From an uncultured Flavobacteriaceae bacterium (GTDB lineage Bacteria; Bacteroidota; Bacteroidia; Flavobacteriales; Flavobacteriaceae), in contig CALGLR010000095.1 of assembly GCA_937959395.1 (NCBI GenBank), positions 1 to 43,515 of the forward strand: a DNA stretch of 43,515 nucleotides, read 5' to 3'. The notes beneath the pieces are model-generated. The model was not told where the DNA came from. It worked only from the letters and a program-made list of their open reading frames with translations, and ran no database searches. The first letter of the stretch is position 1, and the number at the start of each line of letters is the position of its first letter. The position numbers were made by a program, and so were the translations under genes. Shown here piece by piece: positions 1 to 9,088 of the stretch.

Positions 1-63
1 TTTCTTACTAAAAGCATCTTAAACCTGTCCATATTATTGACATGTTTAGAAAAGGTCTGAAAG

Positions 64-95
64 CAAAAAACTCCGGTAATCAGCCGGAGTTTATT
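64..95 (-). terminator. Probable intrinsic terminator downstream of rpoD (may be bidirectional)
   Basis: A 7-bp stem (ACTCCGG at 70-76, CCGGAGT at 84-90) has a 7-nt loop. On the minus strand it is followed by a run of six T, which fits termination of rpoD about 115 nt after its stop. The plus side is also T-rich, so it may serve a plus-strand gene entering from the left: frame 1 is open from the window edge to a TGA at 58-60, too short to identify. Confidence 0.6.
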
Positions 96-206
96 CATCA
101 ATCAAAAAACGAACAGTCATGATAAACTGTTGTTACTATCAAAATTACAATATATATGCCAAATTTCCAATTTAAGGTTAATTTAACATTATGATATTCT
201 AATTTC

Positions 207-1070
207 CTATCCTAGATAGGTTTTCAAGATTTTGCTTCTTGAAGTGTGTTTTAATCTTCGTATTGCTTTTTCTTTAATTTGACGAACTCTTTCTCTTGTT
301 AAGTCAAAAGTTTCACCAATTTCTTCTAGGGTCATAGAGTGCTGTCCAGCTAAACCAAAGTAAAGACGAATAACATCTGCTTCTCTAGGAGTTAAAGTTT
401 CTAATGCGCGTTCTATTTCAGTACGCAAAGATTCATGTAACAATTCTCTATCAGGATTTGGTGATTCACCACTACGAAGTACATCGTAAAGGTTAGAATC
501 TTCACCAGCGATCAATGGAGCATCCATCGATACGTGACGACCTGAATTTTTTAGAGACTGTTTTACGTCAGCAACCGTCATATCCAATTCTTTTGCAATC
601 TCTTCAGGAGAAGGCATACGTTCATGCGCTTGCTCTAAAAAGGCAAAAGTTTTGTTTATTTTGTTAATTGAACCAATTTTGTTCAATGGTAAGCGAACAA
701 TTCTAGATTGCTCAGCTAACGCTTGTAAGATAGATTGACGAATCCACCATACGGCGTAAGAGATAAATTTGAAACCACGAGTTTCATCAAAACGTTGTGC
801 CGCTTTTATCAACCCAAGGTTTCCCTCGTTGATTAAGTCTGGCAGAGTAAGGCCTTGGTTTTGGTACTGCTTGGCAACTGATACTACGAATCGAAGATTG
901 GCTTTTGTAAGTTCTTCAAGAGCGCCCTGGTCGCCTGCCTTGATACGTTGTGCCAATTCTACTTCTTCATCTGCAGTAATCAAGTCCACTTTTCCAATTT
1001 CTTGTAAGTACTTGTCCAAAGATGCGGTCTCTCTATTAGTGACCTGTTTTGTAATCTTAAGCTGTCTCAT
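207..1070 (-). CDS. rpoD: Primary sigma factor RpoD/SigA (sigma-70 family)
   Basis: Housekeeping sigma subunit that directs core RNA polymerase to promoters. The 287-residue protein has region 1.2 (about 17-44), region 2 (about 54-123, with the melting and -10 contact segment around [10 protein letters not shown] at 105-114), region 3 (about 133-208) and region 4 (about 221-274, helix-turn-helix [20 protein letters not shown]). It lacks region 1.1 and the long non-conserved region, as is usual for the primary sigma of Bacteroidota. It is monocistronic: pnp lies upstream with its own terminator, and a terminator-like hairpin follows the stop. The upstream region carries an ECF-like promoter candidate, listed separately. 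The assignment as the primary sigma rather than an alternative sigma-70 rests on near-consensus regions 2 and 4. Confidence 0.97.
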   Translation of the reverse strand: MRQLKITKQVTNRETASLDKYLQEIGKVDLITADEEVELAQRIKAGDQGALEELTKANLRFVVSVAKQYQNQGLTLPDLINEGNLGLIKAAQRFDETRGFKFISYAVWWIRQSILQALAEQSRIVRLPLNKIGSINKINKTFAFLEQAHERMPSPEEIAKELDMTVADVKQSLKNSGRHVSMDAPLIAGEDSNLYDVLRSGESPNPDRELLHESLRTEIERALETLTPREADVIRLYFGLAGQHSMTLEEIGETFDLTRERVRQIKEKAIRRLKHTSRSKILKTYLG

Positions 1071-1110
1071 TTTCGGGGATTAAATTAATAATTGAATAGA
1101 CTGCATATAC

Positions 1111-1139
1111 TTATACGTAGAAAGTTTCAAAATGTTACA
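1111..1139 (-). promoter_or_regulatory. Candidate ECF-sigma-like promoter upstream of rpoD
   Basis: On the minus strand TGTAAC (1139-1134) and CGTATAA (1117-1111) are separated by 16 bp and lie about 45-70 nt before the rpoD start. This two-part pattern resembles extracytoplasmic-function sigma promoters (AAC-type -35, CGT-type -10) rather than the TTG/TAnnTTTG housekeeping pattern seen elsewhere in the window. This is pattern recognition only. Confidence 0.35.
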
Positions 1140-1181
1140 AAAGAGGCAAAAAAAGATTGTTTATTAGTTGAACTACATAAA

Positions 1182-1215
1182 AAAAGCTCCAACATGTATG
1201 TATGTTGGAGCTTTT
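1182..1215 (-). terminator. Intrinsic terminator of pnp
   Basis: Perfect 14-bp stem (1182-1195 with 1202-1215) with a 6-nt loop. It starts 20 nt after the pnp stop codon and a T tract follows on the minus strand. Confidence 0.9.
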
Positions 1216-1234
1216 AAATATTCAAGTAGAAGAT

Positions 1235-3454
1235 TTAATCTCTTCTCGGTTTGCGATCTCTATTTCTATCGTCTCTTCCGCGGCCACGATCACGATCGTT
1301 GCTTTTACGTGGTGGTCTTTCAACATAACCTTCTGGTTTTTCTAATAGAGCCTTACGAGAAACTTTCTCTTTACGTGTTCTAGGGTCAGTACCTAAATAC
1401 TTCACTTCAAACTCGTCACCCATATTAACAACGTCAGAAACATTTTCTGTTCGTTCCCAAGCTAATTCAGATACGTGTAACAAAGTTTCGTTACCTGGAG
1501 CATCTTGATACTCAACAACCGCACCAAAATCAAGCATCTTGATTACCTTAACTTTATAAGACTCATTCATTTGAGGCTTGAATAATAAAGAATCGATTTT
1601 TGCCATAACAGCATCGATACCTGCACTACCAACTCCTAAAATTTCAACGATGCCTTCTTCAGTAACTGGATCTTCGTTAATAACGATAGTAGTCTCAGTT
1701 TCTTTTTGCATCTCTTGAATCACTTTTCCACCTGGTCCGATTAAAGCACCAATGAATTCATTAGGTACTCTTCGTGTTACCATTGTCGGAGCATGCTCTT
1801 TAACTTCTGCAGCTGGTGCAGAAATGGTATCGGTCAATTTCGTAAGAATATGTAAACGACCAGCACGTGCTTGTTGTAACGCACTTACTAAAATCTCATA
1901 AGACAATCCTTTTACTTTGATATCCATTTGACAAGCTGTGATACCATCTTCAGTACCAGTCACTTTAAAGTCCATATCACCTAAGTGATCTTCATCACCT
2001 AAAATATCGGATAATACAGCATACTTGCCAGAATCAGCATCAGAAATTAATCCCATTGCGATACCAGAAACTGGCTTCTTCAATTGAACACCAGCATCCA
2101 TCATTGCCATAGTACCAGCACAAACAGTTGCCATAGAAGAAGAACCATTTGATTCTAATACTTCAGATACAACACGTACTGTGTAAGGACAATCGTCAGG
2201 AATCATTCCTTTTAAACCACGTTGCGCCAAGTTACCGTGACCAACTTCTCTACGAGATGTTCCACGAATAGGTCTTGCTTCACCGGTACAAAAAGGAGGG
2301 AAGTTATAATGTAAATAGAAATTCTCTTCGCCTTCATAAGATGGCATATCTATTTTGTTTGCATCTCTAGACGTTCCTAAAGTTACAGTAGCTAAAGCTT
2401 GAGTTTCCCCACGAGTAAAGATTGCAGAACCGTGTGTTGATGGTAAGTAATCTACTTCACACCAGATAGGTCTAATCTCGTCAGTCTTACGGCCATCTAA
2501 ACGTAAACCTTCATTTAAAGTAAGATCACGAATAGCAGCTTTTTCAGCTTTACGGTAATAATCAGAAACTAAACCACCGTAATCTTCCATTTCTTCTTCA
2601 GAAAACGAAGCTTTAATATCTTCTTTTATTTCTTTAAAAGCAGCACTTCTTTCATGCTTAGAAGATCCAGCTTTTGCGATAGCATAAACTTTATCATAAG
2701 CCATGTCATGAATTTTCTTCGCTAAATCAGCTTCTTCTCTGTCTGCTTCGTATTCACGAACTTCTTTCTTTCCGAATGCTTCAGCTAATTTTAATTGAGC
2801 AGCACATTGAACTTTAATGGCTTCATGAGCAAATTTAATTGCATCAGCCATTTCTTCTTCAGAAATCTCATCCATCTCACCTTCTACCATCATTACTGAA
2901 TCTGCAGAAGCACCAATCATCATATCGATGTCAGATTCTGCTAATTGAGCTCTTGTAGGGTTAATAATGAATTCACCATTTATACGACCAACTCTAGCTT
3001 CAGAGATTGCACATTCAAATGGAAAATCTGATAATTGAATTGCAGCAGAAGCAGCTAATCCTGCCATTGCATCAGGCATAACGTCATCATCATGAGACAT
3101 TAATTGTATCATCACCTGAGTTTCTGCGGTATAATCTTTTGGGAATAATGGACGTAAAACACGATCCACTAAACGCATTGTTAATACTTCACCATCACTT
3201 GGTCTTGCTTCTCTTTTAAAGAAACCACCAGGATAACGACCTGCAGCTGCAAATTTTTCGCGATAATCTACCGTTAATGGTAAAAAATCAACGGGTGATT
3301 GTTTGTAATTGGAAACGACTGTACATAACATCATACATTTCCCTGACTGAACAACAACAGAACCATGTGCCTGCTTTGCTAATTTTCCGGTTTCGATAGA
3401 AATTTCTCTTCCATCACCAAGGTCTATGACCTCTTTAAAAACTTTTGGAATCAT
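1235..3454 (-). CDS. pnp: Polynucleotide phosphorylase (PNPase)
   Basis: Phosphorolytic 3'-to-5' exoribonuclease acting in mRNA turnover and RNA quality control. The 739 residues show the family order: first RNase PH-like domain, an alpha-helical linker, a second catalytic RNase PH domain (around [15 protein letters not shown] and the [10 protein letters not shown] stretch), a KH domain with the GxxG loop in [18 protein letters not shown], and an S1 domain ([14 protein letters not shown] to [12 protein letters not shown]). The C-terminus ends in an Arg/Asp-rich tail (about the last 25 residues, [18 protein letters not shown]), typical of an RNA-binding, disordered extension. It follows rpsO in the widely conserved rpsO-pnp order, but a terminator separates the two and the 188-bp spacer holds a hairpin leader, so expression is probably at least partly independent. 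Confidence 0.97.
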   Translation of the reverse strand: MIPKVFKEVIDLGDGREISIETGKLAKQAHGSVVVQSGKCMMLCTVVSNYKQSPVDFLPLTVDYREKFAAAGRYPGGFFKREARPSDGEVLTMRLVDRVLRPLFPKDYTAETQVMIQLMSHDDDVMPDAMAGLAASAAIQLSDFPFECAISEARVGRINGEFIINPTRAQLAESDIDMMIGASADSVMMVEGEMDEISEEEMADAIKFAHEAIKVQCAAQLKLAEAFGKKEVREYEADREEADLAKKIHDMAYDKVYAIAKAGSSKHERSAAFKEIKEDIKASFSEEEMEDYGGLVSDYYRKAEKAAIRDLTLNEGLRLDGRKTDEIRPIWCEVDYLPSTHGSAIFTRGETQALATVTLGTSRDANKIDMPSYEGEENFYLHYNFPPFCTGEARPIRGTSRREVGHGNLAQRGLKGMIPDDCPYTVRVVSEVLESNGSSSMATVCAGTMAMMDAGVQLKKPVSGIAMGLISDADSGKYAVLSDILGDEDHLGDMDFKVTGTEDGITACQMDIKVKGLSYEILVSALQQARAGRLHILTKLTDTISAPAAEVKEHAPTMVTRRVPNEFIGALIGPGGKVIQEMQKETETTIVINEDPVTEEGIVEILGVGSAGIDAVMAKIDSLLFKPQMNESYKVKVIKMLDFGAVVEYQDAPGNETLLHVSELAWERTENVSDVVNMGDEFEVKYLGTDPRTRKEKVSRKALLEKPEGYVERPPRKSNDRDRGRGRDDRNRDRKPRRD

Positions 3455-3486
3455 AAAATAGTTTTAATTCTAAATTAAACAATGGT

Positions 3487-3556
3487 CGTTGTGTTGTTGT
3501 GTGTAGTTGTTGTTTGTGACCAATGAAAAACCGTTAGTCCCAGACTTTATCTGGGA
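3487..3556 (-). promoter_or_regulatory. pnp leader: hairpin followed by an unstructured CA-rich tract
   Basis: In the rpsO-pnp spacer the minus strand carries a 7-bp stem (TCCCAGA/TCTGGGA, 3538-3544 and 3550-3556, 5-nt loop). A stretch rich in AAC and CA repeats follows (about 3518-3487), then the pnp start at 3454. In other bacteria PNPase represses its own mRNA through leader structures. A similar role here is an inference from position and shape. Confidence 0.4.
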
Positions 3557-3610
3557 TCTAGCTTCTTCAATTCGAATTTTTAACTCTTACGATTGAGTCA
3601 TTATAAAATA

Positions 3611-3638
3611 AAAAGAGAGGCCGTAAAGCCTCTCTTTT
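3611..3638 (-). terminator. Intrinsic terminator of rpsO
   Basis: Perfect 11-bp stem AAAAGAGAGGC / GCCTCTCTTTT (3611-3621 and 3628-3638) with a 6-nt loop, starting 4 nt after the rpsO stop. It lies between rpsO and pnp, so read-through or a separate promoter must feed pnp. Confidence 0.88.
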
Positions 3639-3642
3639 ATTA

Positions 3643-3912
3643 TTATTTTCTTAATTCTAATTCTTTTACTATTGCACGATATCTTAAGACATCTTTCTTA
3701 GTTAAGTAATCTAGCAGTGATCTTCTCTTACCAACTAATTTTACTAAAGAACGTTCTGAATTAAAATCTTTACGATTTTTCTTTAAGTGTTCTGTTAGGT
3801 GATTAATTCTGTAAGTGAATAATGCTATTTGTCCTTCTGCAGAACCTGTATTCTTTGCATCTTTACCGTGCTTTTTGAATATTTCTGACTTTTCTTTTTT
3901 GTCTAAATACAT
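3643..3912 (-). CDS. rpsO: 30S ribosomal protein S15
   Basis: Primary 16S rRNA-binding protein of the small-subunit platform. The 89-residue length is exactly the family norm. The conserved segment GSAEGQIALFTYRINHLTEHLKKNRKDF and the LVGKRRSLLDYL motif are both present. The ATG start follows a leader of about 75-80 nt with a promoter -7 match and a 7-bp hairpin. The gene lies directly upstream of pnp, as in many bacteria. Confidence 0.98.
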   Translation of the reverse strand: MYLDKKEKSEIFKKHGKDAKNTGSAEGQIALFTYRINHLTEHLKKNRKDFNSERSLVKLVGKRRSLLDYLTKKDVLRYRAIVKELELRK

Positions 3913-3943
3913 TCCAATATTATTTTAAATGATTTTTATGTAT

Positions 3944-3999
3944 TACCTAATCGTAGTTAGGTATCTAAATGAAAGTTTTTCTTCCAAGCGGCAAATATA
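3944..3999 (-). promoter_or_regulatory. rpsO promoter (-7 box) and leader hairpin
   Basis: TATATTTG on the minus strand (3999-3992) matches the Bacteroidota TAnnTTTG -7 element. Downstream, a stem of ACCTAA/TTAGGT with one outer T-A pair (3944-3950 and 3957-3963, loop of 6) lies about 30 nt before the start codon. S15 autoregulates through leader RNA in several phyla, so this hairpin is a candidate site. I could not recognise a known S15-binding motif. Confidence 0.45.
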
Positions 4000-4085
4000 G
4001 TTAAATTTTAATGAATTATGCGGATTATTAAATAATTTCATAGCCTAATGTAAGATATCGTTTCAATCTAAAAATCTTATGAAAA

Positions 4086-4107
4086 AGCGACCAGAAAACT
4101 AGTCGCT
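4086..4107 (-). terminator. Probable terminator of the T9SS-sorted protein gene
   Basis: Stem AGCGAC / GTCGCT (4086-4091 and 4102-4107) with a 10-nt loop. A run of T follows on the minus strand, about 50 nt after the stop codon of the gene at 4156. T-rich flanks on both sides make it usable in either direction. Confidence 0.6.
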
Positions 4108-4155
4108 AATTTTTAGAACAATGTAATAAACAAATTTGTTTATTAAAAAAGGGAT

Positions 4156-5025
4156 TTATCTTTTTATAATTTTAAAGTTTTTTGAAGCACCATTGCTTGA
4201 TAAAACATGAATAATGTAGGCGCCACTAGAAATATTAGACAAGTTTATAGTTTCTTCTTGACTTGAAAGGTTTTTATTTACGACTTCTTGGCCTAATAAA
4301 TTATAAACTTGAATGGATTTGAAAAAATTTGAAGCTTTTAAGTATAATTCATTGTTTTTTGTATTATAAAATTTAAAAAAATCGTTTTTAGCGACTTCTT
4401 CATTTGTAGATAAAACAATATCAGAATCAATTGTAAGGCTATCTATACCAATGTTATTTGAATTACTTCCATTAGGGCCTGCATCTGTAGCCCAGTATCT
4501 AAATGCAACTCTAGTTTCAGTAGGGCCTGATAAACCAGAAATAGTTATAACCTGTTGTTCCCATTCGACAGGGTAAATACCTACTTCTAAATTTGGGTTT
4601 ATTGATAGTAATAAATTTGTAAATGAACCGACGTTATCAGGAACACCTTCTGTTGGTAAAATACCTGTGCCATCTCCTATTCTCACTTCTAGGCGATCTG
4701 GAAATTCACTTACAGTAGTTCGCGTATAGAATGTTATCATATCACCATTTTCTATTAATAATTTAGGCGTAAAGAAATAACTATCTGCTATGGTACCTTC
4801 AGTAGTATTAAAATTCTCAGCGATGAAAGAGTTAGGGCTGTTACCCTCAAAAGCCTCAAATACGTCAACATTGCCCTGGAAATAATTAGCTAAAGGATCG
4901 TCACTAGAGTTTATAAAAAGATAACCAGTTTCGCCTAATAAATCTACATCATCAAAACCCTCATTAATTTGAGCGTTTGATAGGGAACCAATAAAAAGGG
5001 CTAATAGTAAAGTGATTTTTTTCAT
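4156..5025 (-). CDS. Secreted protein with choice-of-anchor J / cleaved-adhesin-like domain and T9SS C-terminal sorting domain
   Basis: Predicted to be exported and then passed through the type IX secretion system. A signal peptide is visible (MKKITLLLALFIGSLSNAQ, about residues 1-19). Residues about 20-195 look like the jelly-roll choice-of-anchor J or cleaved-adhesin fold: an NEGFDD opening, a paired SYFFTPKL and MITFYTRT segment, and a late RVAFRYWATD strand. The last 75 residues form a type A sorting domain (IQVYNLLGQEVVNKNLS, NISSGAYIIHVLS, terminal KNFKIIKR). The ligand is unknown; related domains are adhesive or accompany proteases. It is a single gene with its own promoter and terminator, unrelated to its housekeeping neighbours. 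Confidence 0.8.
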   Translation of the reverse strand: MKKITLLLALFIGSLSNAQINEGFDDVDLLGETGYLFINSSDDPLANYFQGNVDVFEAFEGNSPNSFIAENFNTTEGTIADSYFFTPKLLIENGDMITFYTRTTVSEFPDRLEVRIGDGTGILPTEGVPDNVGSFTNLLLSINPNLEVGIYPVEWEQQVITISGLSGPTETRVAFRYWATDAGPNGSNSNNIGIDSLTIDSDIVLSTNEEVAKNDFFKFYNTKNNELYLKASNFFKSIQVYNLLGQEVVNKNLSSQEETINLSNISSGAYIIHVLSSNGASKNFKIIKR

Positions 5026-5312
5026 TGTTTTATTATTTAATGAGATCTATAAATTTTTTGAGATCCATATGTTAAAAGTTACTTACAAAGGTATATGGCT
5101 ATTCTTATTTTTTTTCTAAATGTGAGATTTCTATGAGTTTATTTCACGTTGAGAGAAACTGTTTTTAAATCGTAGTAAAATCCTTTTTTTTATTCAAAAT
5201 AAAAGGAAAACGTAGTAAATGCTGTGCTTTATAATATTTTTCATTTGAAATAACCGCAATAAAATGTTCTTTTTTACTTTCTATTTTATTAAAAAAAGAG
5301 AACTTAACTATA

Positions 5313-5337
5313 CTTCGACTGCGCGCTCAGTTTGACA
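5313..5337 (+). repeat. Dispersed intergenic repeat fragment (CTTCGACTG...CTCAGTTTGACA core)
   Basis: This fragment shares the core TTCGACTsCGCTCA with the minus strand of 23225-23250, and more weakly with 36364-36385. This copy has an extra GC inside the core. The three sites lie in spacers and look like decayed members of one short repeat family. Confidence 0.55.
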
Positions 5338-5526
5338 AAAGAGGTCCTTTTAAGCTTAACTTAATGACATTGAGCCTTAGTTACGTTTTTATTTTATGTT
5401 GAAATATGAGCAGTATAGAAACAAATTATAGGGCTTCTTTTAAGTTATAATTGATGTTAAACCATTTTGACCTCTTGATTTTGTCTTGATTTCAGGTGTA
5501 CTTAAATAACTGTTTTATAAAAAAAA

Positions 5527-5567
5527 GAAAGCCCGAAATAGTTGGGGAACTAACTTTTCGGGCTTTC
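5527..5567 (-). terminator. Intrinsic terminator of ftsZ / the dcw cluster
   Basis: Long hairpin: a 12-bp outer stem GAAAGCCCGAAA / TTTCGGGCTTTC and an inner stem TAGTT/AACTA capped by GGGG, separated by a 3-nt bulge. Six T follow on the minus strand. It lies 35 nt after the ftsZ stop and closes the cluster. Confidence 0.92.
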
Positions 5568-5601
5568 AAAAAAGGACTAAACTTAACTACTAAAACTAAA
5601 C

Positions 5602-7614
5602 TTAATCAACATTGTCATGTAAGAATGAATTATTGTTTCTTAACTGTATATCATCATTATCATCTGTACCTAAAGTGGTTCTAGAAATATTATTTTCAGA
5701 TGAAGAGTGTTGTGCTTCTTCTAAATCTAAACCTTGACGTTTGTATGCAGGAATTTTTTCGATATCATCAATCTTAGAATTATTAAACTTATAATTAAAG
5801 TTCTTCATTTTCTTTCTACGCTCATCTGCACGTTCTTTAAGAATAGTCGAAATAGAACTATTCATAGGGTCTAAATCTTCTTCAGGCACTTCTTTGGTTT
5901 CATCTCCAGTTACAGATTCAGGTGCATCTTCTTGATCAATTATTTTCTTTTCAAAAATAACTTCTGTGTCCATTTCGATTTCTTCTACTACTTTTTCAAC
6001 TGGATTTATAACTGAATCGACTTCTATGTAATCATCTAATGCGTAACGTATCTCTCCTGTTTCTGAAGATTCAGTAACTGGTATAATTTCTACAGGATCA
6101 TTTACTGTAAAATCATTAATATTATTGATAATCAATTCCTCTTGGTCATTGGCATTAGCAGCTTCAACATCCACAGAATCCTCACTTAGAGGCATATCAA
6201 AAGTAAGTGTAATTTGCTGTTTTAATTCACTCTCTTCTTCCTCTTCCTTAACAGCTATACTTTCTTTTATTTCTGGTTTAGAATTGGTGATTACAAAATC
6301 GTCTTGATCATTAAAGTCTACAACAACTTCTTCATAAACCACATCCATATCTCTAATTAAATCATCAGAAGACACTAATCCTAAATCATCTAAAGTTGGT
6401 GCTTTTTGCTTTACAATTTGCTCTAATTCAAATTTACTTAAACCTGAATCTTCAGCTTCATTTAAATCTAATGTGTGAATTATTGGAGCTTCTGGTTTTT
6501 TCTCAACTGCTATTTTAGGCAAATTTTCTATACCTAAATTTGCTTTAGGCATTAATTCCTTTTCTAAAATTTGCTCTCCTAATGAATGAATCACTTTACG
6601 TGCTTCTGTATTAGAAATTTCATCTTGCTGATCGATATCAAAACCTGTAGCAATAATAGTTACAGCAATAGACTCTTCTAACGACTCATCTTCACCAACT
6701 CCCATTATAATATTAGCACCATGCCCAGCTTCAGTTTGAATATGATCATTGATCTCTCCAATTTCATCAATAGTAATTTCCTGAACACCAGAAACAATAA
6801 GTAATAATACATTTTTAGCTCCTGAAATTTTATTATCATTTAATAATGGTGAGTCTAAAGCTTTAGATATTGCTTCCTGCGCACGATTTTGACCAGAAGC
6901 CATTGCACTTCCCATTATTGCAGTACCACTGTTACTTAATACTGTTTTAGCATCACGTAAATCAATATTCTGTGTATAATGGTGTGTTATTACCTCAGCT
7001 ATTCCACGAGCAGCAGTTGCTAAAACTTCATCTGCTTTTGAGAAACCTGCTTTAAAACCAAGGTTTCCATATACTTCTCGTAGTTTATTATTATTTATTA
7101 CAATTAATGAATCGACTTCATTCCTTAAATTTTCTATTCCTTTTTGCGCTTGAGCATTACGCATTTTTCCTTCAAATTGAAATGGCATCGTTACAATTCC
7201 AACGGTTAAAATATCTAATTCTTTAGCCATTTTAGCAATAATAGGAGCTGCTCCAGTACCAGTTCCTCCTCCCATTCCTGCTGTAATGAAAATCATTTTT
7301 GTATTACCCTCAAGCATACGTTGTATATCATCAAAACTCTCTACTGCAGATTGCTCCCCTACATCTGGGTTTGCACCCGCTCCTAACCCTTCGGTTAAGT
7401 TTAAACCTAATTGTATTTTATTAGGAACGCCACTATTTTGTAAAGCTTGGGCATCTGTATTACAAATAACAAAATCGACACCTTTAATGCCTTGCTGGAA
7501 CATGTGATTAATCGCATTACTTCCTCCACCTCCAACACCAATAACCTTAATGACATTAGATTGGTTTTTTGGAAGATCGAATGCTATACTTTCGAATTCT
7601 TTGTCGTTGCTCAT
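5602..7614 (-). CDS. ftsZ: Cell division protein FtsZ
   Basis: Tubulin-like GTPase that polymerises into the Z-ring at mid-cell. The core (about residues 20-330) shows the GTP-binding loop GGGTGTG at 115-121 and the T7 synergy loop NIDLRD at 216-221. The protein is 670 residues, far longer than the roughly 380 of Escherichia coli FtsZ. The extra is an acidic, low-complexity linker (about 335-610) rich in Glu and Asp, ending in a conserved-looking tail around NNNSFLHDNVD. Long linkers are normal in Flavobacteriaceae. It is the last gene of the dcw cluster, 124 bp after ftsA, and is followed by a strong terminator. The spacer has no match I could call a promoter. Confidence 0.97.
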   Translation of the reverse strand: MSNDKEFESIAFDLPKNQSNVIKVIGVGGGGSNAINHMFQQGIKGVDFVICNTDAQALQNSGVPNKIQLGLNLTEGLGAGANPDVGEQSAVESFDDIQRMLEGNTKMIFITAGMGGGTGTGAAPIIAKMAKELDILTVGIVTMPFQFEGKMRNAQAQKGIENLRNEVDSLIVINNNKLREVYGNLGFKAGFSKADEVLATAARGIAEVITHHYTQNIDLRDAKTVLSNSGTAIMGSAMASGQNRAQEAISKALDSPLLNDNKISGAKNVLLLIVSGVQEITIDEIGEINDHIQTEAGHGANIIMGVGEDESLEESIAVTIIATGFDIDQQDEISNTEARKVIHSLGEQILEKELMPKANLGIENLPKIAVEKKPEAPIIHTLDLNEAEDSGLSKFELEQIVKQKAPTLDDLGLVSSDDLIRDMDVVYEEVVVDFNDQDDFVITNSKPEIKESIAVKEEEEESELKQQITLTFDMPLSEDSVDVEAANANDQEELIINNINDFTVNDPVEIIPVTESSETGEIRYALDDYIEVDSVINPVEKVVEEIEMDTEVIFEKKIIDQEDAPESVTGDETKEVPEEDLDPMNSSISTILKERADERRKKMKNFNYKFNNSKIDDIEKIPAYKRQGLDLEEAQHSSSENNISRTTLGTDDNDDIQLRNNNSFLHDNVD

Positions 7615-7738
7615 AAATTCTATTTTACTGGGGTTTTATACTCTATATTATCTTATTCCTGTCTTTTCTTTTTTTTAAGATTTTTATCTTGAAAATTCTA
7701 AAACTGGATTTTTTGTTCTATTGTATTATTTTTAGACA

Positions 7739-9085
7739 CTATTCTGCGTTATCTAAAAAATCTTTTACTCTTTCTGTTAATGTATCTAAAAATGAACGCC
7801 TTGATTTTCTAGGTTTCTCTTTTAGTTTATTCGCTCTATTTTCAAGTTCTGCTTCAGAAGGAATTATTGTTTCATTTTCAAACAAAACAGTTTCTTTTTC
7901 TTCTGGTATTTCTTCTTTTCGTCGCTGTTGGCGAGTTAAATCATCCAGAACTAAACCAACTGCAGTAGCAAACAATGGACTTGTGATCGCATTATCACTT
8001 TCTCCCGCTAAATGTTCATTAGGGTAACCTATTCTGGTATCCATTCCTGTGATATACTCTACTAATTGTTTTAGGTGTTTTAATTGACTTCCACCTCCTG
8101 TTAAAACAATTCCTGCTATAAGTTTCTTTTTCTGTTCTTCATGCCCATAGTTTTTAATCTCTACATAGACTTGCTCTACTATTTCTACAACACGTGCATG
8201 TATTATTTTTGATAAATTTTTAAGCGTTATTTCTTTAGGATCTCTACCTCTTAACCCAGGAATAGACACTATTTCATTGTCTTTATTTTCCCCTGGCCAT
8301 GCTGATCCAAATTTTATTTTTAATAACTCTGCTTGCTTTTCAATTATAGAACAGCCTTCTTTAATATCTTCAGTAATAACATTACCTCCAAAAGGAATTA
8401 CAGCTGTATGGCGAATAATCCCATCTCTAAAAATGGCCAAATCTGTTGTACCACCTCCTATATCAATCAGAGCGACTCCTGCTTCTTTTTCTTCTTGACT
8501 CAATACCGCATTTGCTGATGCTAAAGGTTCTAAAGTAATACCTTCAAGCTCTAAACCAGCACTTTTCACACATCTCCCAATATTTCTTATAGAAGAAACT
8601 TGACCAACTACGACATGAAAATTGGCTTCTAGTCTGCCGCCATACATTCCAATAGGTTCTTTTATTTCTCCTTGACCATCAATTTTAAATTCTTGAGGTA
8701 ATACATGAATAATTTCTTCACCTGGAAGCATGACCAACTTATGAACTTGGTTTATTAATCGTTCAATATCATCTTCATCTATAACAACTTCAGAATCGGC
8801 TCTAGTGATATAATCGCTATGTTGCAAACTTCTAATATGTTGTCCTGCAATACCCACAGTAACACCTTCAATTTTTGTTGCTCCTGCAGTTTCTGCTTCT
8901 TGAATCGCAAGTTGTATGGACTGGATCGTTTGCGTAATATTATTAACAACACCACGATGAACGCCTAAACTCTTAGATTTACCAATACCAAGAATTTCAA
9001 CTTTACCATATTCATTTTTACGACCAATCATTGCCACAATTTTTGTGGTTCCAATATCTAACCCAACTGAAATATTATGCTCCAT
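7739..9085 (-). CDS. ftsA: Cell division protein FtsA
   Basis: Actin-like ATPase that anchors FtsZ to the membrane. Visible features are the phosphate-1 motif VGLDIGTTKIVAMIG near the N-terminus, the SHS2-type 1C subdomain region (about 85-165), the phosphate-2 region VALIDIGGGTTDLAIF and the adenosine motif GIVLTGGGSQLKHL. The C-terminus (RKSRRSFLDTLTERVKDFLDNAE) looks like an amphipathic membrane-targeting helix after a charged linker. The 448-residue length suits Bacteroidota FtsA. The gene starts 3 nt after the ftsQ stop, implying translational coupling. Confidence 0.97.
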   Translation of the reverse strand: MEHNISVGLDIGTTKIVAMIGRKNEYGKVEILGIGKSKSLGVHRGVVNNITQTIQSIQLAIQEAETAGATKIEGVTVGIAGQHIRSLQHSDYITRADSEVVIDEDDIERLINQVHKLVMLPGEEIIHVLPQEFKIDGQGEIKEPIGMYGGRLEANFHVVVGQVSSIRNIGRCVKSAGLELEGITLEPLASANAVLSQEEKEAGVALIDIGGGTTDLAIFRDGIIRHTAVIPFGGNVITEDIKEGCSIIEKQAELLKIKFGSAWPGENKDNEIVSIPGLRGRDPKEITLKNLSKIIHARVVEIVEQVYVEIKNYGHEEQKKKLIAGIVLTGGGSQLKHLKQLVEYITGMDTRIGYPNEHLAGESDNAITSPLFATAVGLVLDDLTRQQRRKEEIPEEKETVLFENETIIPSEAELENRANKLKEKPRKSRRSFLDTLTERVKDFLDNAE

Positions 9086-9088
9086 AAC

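Larger units (their letters stand above)
5026..5601. other. 576-bp AT-rich intergenic region
   Basis: No credible gene. It contains a -7 box TACCTTTG on the minus strand (5093-5086) about 60 nt upstream of the gene ending at 4156, a dispersed-repeat core at 5313-5337 and the ftsZ terminator at 5527-5567. Nothing else is recognised between about 5100 and 5310 or between 5340 and 5520. Confidence 0.6.

Noticed and set aside
1-60. C-terminal end of a plus-strand gene at the left edge
   Set aside because: Only 19 open codons before a TGA and no recognisable motif; mentioned with the nearby terminator but not called as a gene.
769-1083. Plus-strand frame of about 104 codons opposite rpoD
   Set aside because: It is the antisense shadow of conserved rpoD codons; no ribosome-binding or family evidence.
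5496-5684. Plus-strand frame downstream of ftsZ
   Set aside because: It reads through the ftsZ terminator hairpin and the antisense of the FtsZ C-terminus.
5602-7614. FtsZ fusion or frameshift, suggested by its 670-residue length
   Set aside because: The extra is one continuous acidic linker ending in a conserved-looking tail, as is normal in Flavobacteriaceae.
7447-8027. Plus-strand frames across the ftsZ start and ftsA end
   Set aside because: They lie opposite the conserved FtsZ and FtsA coding regions and show no domain.
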